Translations under genes and position numbers: made by a program
Notes under the pieces: model-generated
What the model saw: only the letters and a program-made list of their open reading frames with translations
Told to the model about the DNA's origin: nothing
Databases searched by the model: none
DNA from: Xanthomonas nasturtii
Lineage (GTDB): Bacteria; Pseudomonadota; Gammaproteobacteria; Xanthomonadales; Xanthomonadaceae
Length of the DNA: 64,000 nt
Reading direction: 5' to 3'
Assembly (NCBI RefSeq): GCF_001660815.1
Contig: NZ_LYMI01000067.1
Location: forward strand, 1-64,000
In this document: one piece after another, positions 8,540 to 15,356 of the stretch
How positions within the stretch are numbered: position 1 is the first letter of the stretch
How the letters are laid out: every line of letters starts with the position of its first letter

Positions 8540-8701
8540 TCACGATTGAGATCGAGTAGGTAAGCTCGCCGGACGCATGCAGTCGAGCTTCCCTGCTTGC
8601 TCGCAAACCCATGTCACGAGTTCCTGCTGATCTTTGATGAGCTTTGTCATCCGCTCTTCCTTGATGATGTCGTTTTGAGAAATGCACTTGTCGTTAAGCA
8701 T
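8540..8701 (-). CDS. Possible 53-aa small protein downstream of the kinase gene
   Basis: An ATG-to-TGA frame encodes MLNDKCISQNDIIKEERMTK and so on to 53 aa, rich in charged residues and with predicted helix (RMTKLIKDQQELVTWVCEQ). It lies 52 bases beyond the kinase stop, in the same direction, and could be the last gene of that operon. No strong ribosome site is seen and the frame has a stop 9 codons upstream. It may equally be a remnant of a larger gene. Low confidence. Confidence 0.3.
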   Translation of the reverse strand: MLNDKCISQNDIIKEERMTKLIKDQQELVTWVCEQAGKLDCMRPASLPTRSQS

Positions 8702-8753
8702 GGTCTCGAGCTTGGCTACATGTGCTTATTGCGTGCACGCCATAGGGCACTGA

Positions 8754-10412
8754 CTAGCCAGAACACCAACGCAAGACAATCAGAACAAAGACGATAAGCG
8801 CGATCCAAGCTCCTGCGCCCATACGTTTAGGTGAGCTGGTTCTGCGAGGCCCTGATGATGCCTGATGAGAGCTGGGGCGGGGCGCGGACCCAGTTGGCCT
8901 TGGGACAGCCTGAGGCGTCTGTCGCTGCATCCTTTGAAGGACTTGAGCGTTAGGAGTGCCCGGCGGGGGGAGTGGCTTCGGAGCTTGTTGGCTCGTGTTT
9001 CGAGGAACTGTATTTCCCGCTCCACCCATACCCTTAAGGATGTTTTCATTTCGACCAGCGGTAACAACAGGTGCTTTACCGCCGCGCAATCGGAAGCGCG
9101 CTTCTACCTCTGTAAGTTGCTTGATCTGACCTGGATTTTCGATGCTAATACCGATGCTGACATACGATATCTTCCCGGCTTGACCGTGATAGGGCGGCTC
9201 TACCAGGCCGGTCACGCTGACCCAACGGCCATTCCAGCTGCTGTTGGGCTCCGAGGGGAACTGTCGTAATGCCTCAGACCAAATTGAAAGTTTTACGGAC
9301 TTGCCCGTCCAATCGCCAAAATTGATGAAGATAAAAGGCTTTTTGTTCCTGCCGTATCGCTTTTGAGTGACCTCAACGATCCTGCCAATCAACTCCACGC
9401 GGCTGCCGACCTGAGCTTCGACTTGGGCAAAGTTCGCCGCATCACAGACCGTATAAGGGCTTTGGTAGGCAATGTCTTTCGGCTTGCCCTGTGGGTTGAA
9501 CACAATTGTGTTCGGTCCCAGTCCGCGCTGAACACTGAAGTCGGCAAGTGTCGGAACTTGATCAAAAGGCCCATCCGCAAGCTGCGCAAGCGACTGCGCG
9601 GGAACCGTCAATCCCGGAAGGCCTAGAACTTGATTGAAGATGACGGAGGTGCCGGGGTCAAGGAAGTCGTTCCGCCGAAAAACGATAGCGCTGGGTTCGG
9701 AGTTCGAGGCTTTCCAAAGTCCGGGAGATACGGCCAGGGCCTGTAAAGCGACATCAAGTGTGATGAAAGAAAAGCGATCAAGCTGCTCGTTGAAATTGGA
9801 CGCCGTGCGCTTAGGGTGCTGGAAGTTGGCTTGGCCAAGTTCAGTCGCAGCACTCCCACGCAGGGCTTCGACAAACATGCCGTCATAGTCAATGAGCTGG
9901 ACGGAACTACCGTCTGCGTTGACCATCAGGTTCTCAGGCTGAATGTCGCCATGAGCAATCTGCTGTGCTTCCAAATACGCGGACAGAGCTGCAAGAGCCT
10001 GGCGAAGCTTGGTTAGCGCTGCAGCATTTCCGTGGTTGCGTTCCAAGAACTCGGCAAGCGTGGTGCCCTGAGCCCACTCCATTTTGACGATGGGGTAGAG
10101 GTTCCCATCGATCAGGATCCCGTTAGGGATAAAATCGAACGGCAGGAAGTAGGGGCTCGCCAGTTGCTTGAGTCGGAGTGCAATGGCCTGATAGCGCCGT
10201 TCCAGATCGTTGGATTTTTTGTGAAAACAACGCAGCGCAAAACGCTTTCCGCCCGTCTCAACCGTATAGGTCAGTGCAAAGCCGCCACACAAAGCCAATG
10301 GCAACCCCAGTCCGGTGGTCCGCAACTGCCCGGCTCTAAGCTGTGGATCTTGAATCGCACGCGCAGGCGCTTGTAGTGCTTCGTTGTATTTCTCAAGCGA
10401 TGGATAGTTCAT
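8754..10412 (-). CDS. Membrane-anchored protein kinase with OB-fold (TerY-P-triad type)
   Basis: Predicted Ser/Thr-type protein kinase. The catalytic loop is H154-G-D156-IQPEN161-L and the metal site D175-Y-D177-G replaces DFG. The glycine loop is degenerate (LCGGFALTYT) and the beta-3 position reads FALRCF, with Arg61 where lysine is usual. Residues about 335-425 (VELIGRIVEV ... KPFIFINFGDW ... VSVTGLVEPPYHG) look like an OB-fold nucleic-acid-binding domain. A Pro/Ser-rich linker leads to a C-terminal membrane helix (WIALIVFVLIVL), so the kinase should face the cytoplasm. Its start overlaps the phosphatase stop (ATGA). The kinase/PP2C/vWA trio corresponds to the TerY-P triad described from comparative genomics of tellurite/stress systems. 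Confidence 0.75.
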   Translation of the reverse strand: MNYPSLEKYNEALQAPARAIQDPQLRAGQLRTTGLGLPLALCGGFALTYTVETGGKRFALRCFHKKSNDLERRYQAIALRLKQLASPYFLPFDFIPNGILIDGNLYPIVKMEWAQGTTLAEFLERNHGNAAALTKLRQALAALSAYLEAQQIAHGDIQPENLMVNADGSSVQLIDYDGMFVEALRGSAATELGQANFQHPKRTASNFNEQLDRFSFITLDVALQALAVSPGLWKASNSEPSAIVFRRNDFLDPGTSVIFNQVLGLPGLTVPAQSLAQLADGPFDQVPTLADFSVQRGLGPNTIVFNPQGKPKDIAYQSPYTVCDAANFAQVEAQVGSRVELIGRIVEVTQKRYGRNKKPFIFINFGDWTGKSVKLSIWSEALRQFPSEPNSSWNGRWVSVTGLVEPPYHGQAGKISYVSIGISIENPGQIKQLTEVEARFRLRGGKAPVVTAGRNENILKGMGGAGNTVPRNTSQQAPKPLPPPGTPNAQVLQRMQRQTPQAVPRPTGSAPRPSSHQASSGPRRTSSPKRMGAGAWIALIVFVLIVLRWCSG

Positions 10413-11155
10413 AGATGTCCGGCGCCAGTCAACGCGGCGATGATGAGGGTGGTGTCATCCCGCCTCATGCTCCCTTTGGCTCGCTGTTCTTCGACAAGGC
10501 TGACAAGCTCTTCCAACTCCCTGACAGCATGAAGTCGTTCAAGGGCAGTGGGATCACTGCGCTCCTGGTGTTCAAGCAGCCACGCGGCTAGCGCGTCTGT
10601 CATGCATAAGAGAAGCCGATATCCATGGGTCTCATAGGGCCAAACCACCTCAGTCCAGACGCCGCTGCCATCTTCAAACAAGAGGGCATTGAGATCGGGC
10701 TTGGTGCTGATCAATGTTGGATGAAGGGAGAACTGCTCCGAGCTCTGGTAGGGAGCGCACGCGAGCATCTGCTCACCATCGGTGAGCGCGGCAAACGAAT
10801 CGCCGATCGCAGTGACCCTGATCCGTAGCTGTTCGGCCTCGTCTTGTGCAACAAGCAGGGTGCCGAAGCTGCCGCGCTCATAGGCGGCAGCCTTCGACCA
10901 AGACAGATTTGGCGCGTCATGGAGCGCTTCGTATTGCCGTGTGGATGTGGCTATCGCATCAGACAGATTGGCAGGGTGCTCTAAGAACTGGTCCACAAGA
11001 AGCGCGGCCCAGTTCTTGGCGTCGAATGATTCGGATGCACCGTCAGACAGCACGATACGTCCGGACGCCGCTGCCAAACGATAGACGTCTTCATTAGCTT
11101 CCGGTGCGTCCAAATGTTTGGCAACAGAGCCTTCGAACAAGATCTGGATCGACAT
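10409..11155 (-). CDS. PP2C-family protein phosphatase
   Basis: A 248-aa PP2C-type phosphatase likely to reverse the partner kinase. Metal-binding and structural motifs are present in order: NEDVY (21-25), SDGAS (38-42), GSFGTLLVA (about 95), AIGDSFA (about 116), MTDALAA (about 187) and RRDDTTLII (near the C-terminus). It starts 2 bases after the vWA gene stops and overlaps the kinase start by 4 bases, so the three proteins should be made together. No membrane segment or sensory domain is fused to it. Confidence 0.8.
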   Translation of the reverse strand: MSIQILFEGSVAKHLDAPEANEDVYRLAAASGRIVLSDGASESFDAKNWAALLVDQFLEHPANLSDAIATSTRQYEALHDAPNLSWSKAAAYERGSFGTLLVAQDEAEQLRIRVTAIGDSFAALTDGEQMLACAPYQSSEQFSLHPTLISTKPDLNALLFEDGSGVWTEVVWPYETHGYRLLLCMTDALAAWLLEHQERSDPTALERLHAVRELEELVSLVEEQRAKGSMRRDDTTLIIAALTGAGHL

Positions 11156-11157
11156 GG

Positions 11158-11991
11158 TCAGCGCAGCTGGGCTGCTCGCGTTCCGATATCGAAGAAGTCC
11201 ACAATCTCCGCAGTCTCTGCGTTGAACATGAAGCCGCGTGACTCCATGGTCGCCTTGATTCCCTTTTCCTGAGCAGCTTGTTGCAGGTGCGGGGGCAGGG
11301 GGCTCGACATCCGGAAAAGCAGTTTGGCGTAGTTGTCAGACAGACCAGCGTCCGAAATCGGGAATGTCACTGGATCGCCACCGCTAGCGCTTACGTGCAG
11401 GTTGAACAGCAAAACATTGCCGTCATTCGTAGCAATTTGTTGGAGTTGCTGGGCAAGGCCTTCCGGGTCACCGTCAGTGGATTCGCCGTCAGTGACATGG
11501 AGAACGGTGGGCGGATAGCTGTCTGGATGCGCATCGCACCAGGCCACAAGTTCAGCGGCTGCGCTGGTGATGGCATTACACATCGGGGTGCCGCCAGAGG
11601 CGCGTGCTTCAAACCAGACCGGGAACTTGATGGACTGGCTGACCAAGCCACCTGCGCCATCGTCGACCCGCTTGACTCGGTCTTCAACGCGCAAAGGATT
11701 GGCTTCGATTTGAGAGATCGGGTGGAGCACGGTGTGCGAGAGCGCACCCGCCAAACCGTTCTGCGCGTCAGAGTTTGAGTAGCCAAGCACACCGACTTCG
11801 AAGTAGTTGCGCGTTCCCTCAGACTTGGTGCACCGGGTGATCAGTGTTGCAAGGGTGCGGTTGAGCACGTCAGCGACGAACTGCGCCTTGGACTTCCCAT
11901 TCGTCATTACTTCCTGCATGGAGCCGGATTGATCGACCAAAAACAAGAAGGCGGTTGGGCTAGTGCGACTAATCTCTGCGGTATAGCTCAT
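11158..11991 (-). CDS. von Willebrand factor A domain protein (TerY-like)
   Basis: A 277-aa, essentially single-domain vWA protein. The metal-ion-dependent adhesion site is visible as D20-Q-S22-G-S24 (FLFLVDQSGSM), with a conserved threonine region (GGTPMCNAI) and the HVTDGESTDGD loop. The first gene of the vWA-PP2C-kinase operon, it is preceded by AGGAG five bases before its ATG. In TerY-P triads the vWA protein is thought to be a scaffold or phosphorylation substrate. No signal peptide is seen, so it should be cytoplasmic. Confidence 0.8.
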   Translation of the reverse strand: MSYTAEISRTSPTAFLFLVDQSGSMQEVMTNGKSKAQFVADVLNRTLATLITRCTKSEGTRNYFEVGVLGYSNSDAQNGLAGALSHTVLHPISQIEANPLRVEDRVKRVDDGAGGLVSQSIKFPVWFEARASGGTPMCNAITSAAAELVAWCDAHPDSYPPTVLHVTDGESTDGDPEGLAQQLQQIATNDGNVLLFNLHVSASGGDPVTFPISDAGLSDNYAKLLFRMSSPLPPHLQQAAQEKGIKATMESRGFMFNAETAEIVDFFDIGTRAAQLR

Positions 11992-12131
11992 CAGGACTCC
12001 TAAGTGCGAGCTAGAAGACTTCCAGCTCTTTCAAGTCACATCATAGCGTCAGACCTTCAAGATGTTCAGGCCAGACCTGTTGCCGGTGACTGTTATAGAG
12101 AAAAATGTGATCAATGCATGGAAAGAATCTG

Positions 12132-13061
12132 TTACGCCCTCCCAAAGACCTGAGCAAGTAGTTCCGACAAAAAAAGGAGTAAATTGGCATGGGCTGCGAG
12201 AGCTTCTTCTTTCGAAACTGCTTTTCCGTAGCTCACACTTGCATCTGTATAGAGCAAGGATGCCAGCTCAAGATCGACATGAAGATCGCCTTGGTCATTG
12301 AGTGCTTGTGCAAGCTTGACAAGTTCATGATTTGATTTGAAAGGTATGCCCTTACTCGTGAGAAGTCCCTTCATGACTTTCTCAGCACATGTAGCGGTAT
12401 CTCGTCTTGCTTTACCATAGCTGCGCTCAACGCTCGTCAGTGCTTCGACGCTATGGTTGTAATCTATGCGTGCTTGTCGAAAAAGCGGGTCATCGCTTTG
12501 GGAGAGAGCGTCTAGAAATGTCAAGGCGTTCAAGCCTATGAGAAAGCGTGATGCGATTCCATCGAGTGCTTTTTCATCCAACGTGTCAGCATACGACTGA
12601 GTCATTCCCTCAAAGCAATCGAGCATGTTCACATCGATAGGGCCGCGACTAATGATGTTTTCGTTTTCTCCTTGATGAAGGCGTCGATCACACATCAAGC
12701 GTAAGCTGCCGTAGCTGTAAGGTCCACGCACTTTCCATGCGCGGTGTTCAAGTGGAATGATGAAAAAGCCCAATGAAGGTAGAACTTTGATGTCTTCCCC
12801 ATATCGACGCTCATACCAGGAGTGAGCTCGTTGAGAGAGCCAGGCCGCAGAAAATGGTCGGCTGTCACTAGAAGGATCGCCGCCAAAAAGAATAATTTTT
12901 TGTCCTTTGCCGTAAGTTTGGGCAATGAGAATAGCCGCATTGCCAGGACGTTGATGGATATGCAAGTCTAAAGCGTTGAAGTGCTCGTCCAGACCCATCA
13001 TCATTTGATCAAAGTCGTGGTCCGACTCGGGCTTGGGTGGGGCGTTCCATTCCGTGTTCAA
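12132..13061 (-). CDS. HEPN-like domain protein of unknown function
   Basis: 309 aa. The start is a TTG, chosen because GGAGT sits 5 bases upstream and no ATG is nearby. The C-terminal 85 residues (YNHSVEALTSVERSYGKARRDTATCAEKVMKGLLTSKG, broken here into its pattern: long helix, CAEKVMKGLL, HELVKLAQAL, LLYTDASVSYGKAV) have the four-helix rhythm of HEPN domains, many of which are RNases or toxin/defence components. The canonical R-x4-6-H catalytic pair is not evident. The N-terminal 200 residues are not recognised. It lies alone between the vWA operon and the integrase, both also on the minus strand. Confidence 0.5.
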   Translation of the reverse strand: MNTEWNAPPKPESDHDFDQMMMGLDEHFNALDLHIHQRPGNAAILIAQTYGKGQKIILFGGDPSSDSRPFSAAWLSQRAHSWYERRYGEDIKVLPSLGFFIIPLEHRAWKVRGPYSYGSLRLMCDRRLHQGENENIISRGPIDVNMLDCFEGMTQSYADTLDEKALDGIASRFLIGLNALTFLDALSQSDDPLFRQARIDYNHSVEALTSVERSYGKARRDTATCAEKVMKGLLTSKGIPFKSNHELVKLAQALNDQGDLHVDLELASLLYTDASVSYGKAVSKEEALAAHANLLLFLSELLAQVFGRA

Positions 13062-13192
13062 GATGACTCCTTGTGTTATTCAGAAGATTCCGATGCTTTG
13101 CAGGCTTGCCGCGAAGCTAGATCTCGATTTTGCAAAAATGGATGACGTTGACGTTCTTGGCAAAAGTCTAGGGTGGTAAGTGCCTAGGACTT

Positions 13193-14719
13193 TCAATTCC
13201 TCCAACCAGTTGCCCGCGTCTTGGTCGTCCTCTTCGTTGCCGCCTGCTCGCGCCGTCGCTCCATGTGGCGAACCTGCTTGAACGCACGATCAAATTGCCC
13301 TGGCGTGTAGGCGGGCAAGGGAAGCGGAGGGCCAAACTGTTCAATGGCCAAAAAGCGAGCGGGGACAGAAGGCGGATCAACGTAATGCTTCAAGCCCGGT
13401 GGAAGCGTCAACTCGTGGCCGGTGATTTGCTGGGAAATCGGAAGCGAAATGCCGTGCTCATTGACCAGCGAGTTGGACAGAGTGTGTCGAAAGCAGTGAA
13501 AGCTTTTGAGCCGTTGGGTCAGCCCTTGCTTAATCGCATAGGCCCGGAACTGATCCCCGAGCGCATCGCCATAGCCGTTTTCGGCGTTGTAGGGCAAGTG
13601 CGGGAACAGTCGTTCAAAGCCTGCGCGCTTGACCTCATCCACGTAGACCAAGAACCCAGCCTCGATCAGGGATGTGGGCAGGGGCACAAAGCGGGAAGAG
13701 TGGGGGTTCTTCAAGCGCTGATCCGGCTTGGCTCCCCGGAAATGCACGCCCCAGAAGTCGCCGACCTTGCCGATGTCGTCAACATAGAGCTGAGCGACCT
13801 CATTGACGCGAGCGCCCGTTGCAAATCCCAGGAGCGTGCCAAACCACCGATGTGGATACTTGCTGGCCCAGGAAGTGAACGCGTTCAGTTCAAGCAGCGC
13901 TTCAAGCTCGGCTTGGCTAAACGGATCACGGCTCGGCTCGTCGGTAAGCGACTTGGCACGATTGAGGATGGCTTTGTGAGGCGCCTTGCTAATCAGGTCT
14001 TCGTTCGCCAAGGCGTTGAAAAAGGACGCAATACGATCCCGATGCTTTTCCTTGGTGCGCATGCTCAGCACTTCATGACCACCTTGCCGTGCCTTGTTCA
14101 GGATTTGGACAGGGGTGAGGCCAGCGAACACCGCCTTCTTGGTAGCGTTGCTCGGGTAGTGCTCAAGCGCATCCAGGAACTTTCGGACGTCATCGGTCTT
14201 GTAGTCTTCGACTGGCTTGTCGCCGACAAGGGCCACAAACAGTCCCAGGCTGTGCTCGGTGTCGAGCACGTTTTTCGCGCTTCGCCCCACACGCCGCATT
14301 TCACTGATGTGGATGGTGGCGCGCTCTGACAGCAGCGGTCCTGCGCTTTTCACAGAAGCCAGTTGCTGAAGAGGGAGGTGTTTCAGTGCGTCCAGCAGCC
14401 GGGCGTGATCCTCAGCTCCGTTGGCAGAGAGCTCCACGCCACCGACTTTGATGGTGTAGGGGCGGGCTTCGTTCCCTTGCAACGCGGCCAGAGCCTGGCT
14501 CAGCAAATCGTCCTGCATGCCCGCTCCTTGCCGCATCTGATCGAATGCTTCCGAGAGTGCCACAGCCGTTCGAGCTACGGCCAGTCGGGCAGCATCACCA
14601 AGGGCCAAGTGAACGGGACGGACAAGGTAGCGCGAGCCGATGAAGGCTTGCAGGTCGGTCGGGACGAAAAAGCGCACATAGAGCCCAGCAGGGCGGCGCA
14701 AAAAATAAGGCTTCGGCAC
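13193..14719 (-). CDS. int: Tyrosine recombinase / integrase of an ssrA-inserted element
   Basis: 508-aa site-specific tyrosine integrase. The N-terminal LRRPAGLYVRFFVPTDLQ block is the arm/DUF6538-like region common in such integrases. Catalytic residues are R304 (ATGARVNEV), H408-x-x-R411 (FHCFRHTL), H435 (ITGHE) and the nucleophile Y446 (LKHYVDP). The start is a GTG. It lies 108 bases from the 3' end of ssrA with no gene between, the usual place for an integrase that uses that RNA gene as attachment site. A basic C-terminal extension (about 475-508, ERRREQAATKRTTKTR) is present. Confidence 0.92.
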   Translation of the reverse strand: MPKPYFLRRPAGLYVRFFVPTDLQAFIGSRYLVRPVHLALGDAARLAVARTAVALSEAFDQMRQGAGMQDDLLSQALAALQGNEARPYTIKVGGVELSANGAEDHARLLDALKHLPLQQLASVKSAGPLLSERATIHISEMRRVGRSAKNVLDTEHSLGLFVALVGDKPVEDYKTDDVRKFLDALEHYPSNATKKAVFAGLTPVQILNKARQGGHEVLSMRTKEKHRDRIASFFNALANEDLISKAPHKAILNRAKSLTDEPSRDPFSQAELEALLELNAFTSWASKYPHRWFGTLLGFATGARVNEVAQLYVDDIGKVGDFWGVHFRGAKPDQRLKNPHSSRFVPLPTSLIEAGFLVYVDEVKRAGFERLFPHLPYNAENGYGDALGDQFRAYAIKQGLTQRLKSFHCFRHTLSNSLVNEHGISLPISQQITGHELTLPPGLKHYVDPPSVPARFLAIEQFGPPLPLPAYTPGQFDRAFKQVRHMERRREQAATKRTTKTRATGWRN

Positions 14720-14775
14720 GGGGTTTGATACCTCGTTTGATACCTAACGCAGGCTCAAACTGAACATCAAACCCC
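14720..14775. promoter_or_regulatory. Inverted and direct repeats at the integrase start
   Basis: GGGGTTTGAT (14720-14729) and ATCAAACCCC (14766-14775) form a perfect 10-bp inverted repeat around 36 bases. GTTTGATACC occurs twice in tandem (14722 and 14734). The repeats abut the GTG start of the integrase, so they may be integrase arm sites or an operator for its control. Confidence 0.5.
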
Positions 14776-14826
14776 GGGCCTAACCTTCGCGAAATCAAGC
14801 ACTTACTGCTCTTTTCCGCGATCAGA

Positions 14827-14851
14827 TGGTGGAGGTGGGCGGAATCGAACC
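14827..14851 (-). other. Presumed attachment site at the ssrA 3' end
   Basis: The terminal T-arm/acceptor bases of ssrA (GGTTCGATTCCGCC then CACCTCCACCA, minus strand) border the foreign region and restore an intact RNA gene. Integrases of this class recombine within such 3' ends. No second copy of this sequence is visible between 1 and 14.8 kb, so the other junction must lie left of the window. Confidence 0.6.
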
Positions 14852-15223
14852 GCCGTCCGGAAGCACTCCATCCCCAGCACTACATGCTTAGCCCTCCGTT
14901 AGATCTCATTCCCGGGCAGCACGGTTGGCAAAGCGCACCTGGAAACCAGCCTGCTTTATCTAACCGGTAGCTGACAGGCAGCCACTACCGATGGTTCCGT
15001 GATAATGACCCTACACCTACGAGCACGGGCACAAGTAGGTTCGGGGGTTCGCCTTAGGCGGCTGTAGAACTACAACTAAAGCCAATTAAGCGGCGATAGC
15101 GAAGTCCGAACCGTAGTTGTCATCGTTGGCAACTAAAAGTTTGCTGCTGGATTAACGAGGAAAGCTGCCCCCTCGGCATGCGCCAAGCGACTTCGCGACC
15201 CCCGTCGAAACCAGTGCACCCCC
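14827..15223 (-). ncRNA. ssrA: Transfer-messenger RNA (tmRNA)
   Basis: The RNA rescues stalled ribosomes by trans-translation with SmpB. The 5' end GGGGGUG pairs with CACCUCC before the encoded CCA, with one G-U pair, forming the tRNA-like acceptor stem. The 3' T-loop GGTTCGATTCC is intact. The tag frame runs from GCC (15128-15130) to TAA (15086-15088) and encodes ANDDNYGSDFAIAA, the Xanthomonas-type degradation tag ending in AA recognised by ClpXP. The element to the left recombined at its 3' end without destroying it. smpB lies 2.7 kb away. Confidence 0.97.
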
Positions 15224-15356
15224 GGGGAAAGCAGTAAAACGCTGACCTGGTCAGTGTAGGGATCGGGGCGCCCTGTCACAAGTGGTGAGACATGCAGCAC
15301 TTACAGTGGCTTCAGTCCTATCGGGCGGAAAAGTCGGGTAATCAAGGAGCGAAGCA

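Noticed and set aside
1-14800. Second copy of the ssrA 3' end (other att site)
   Set aside because: Searched by eye for ggtggaggtgggcggaatcg; not found, so the left junction is outside the window.
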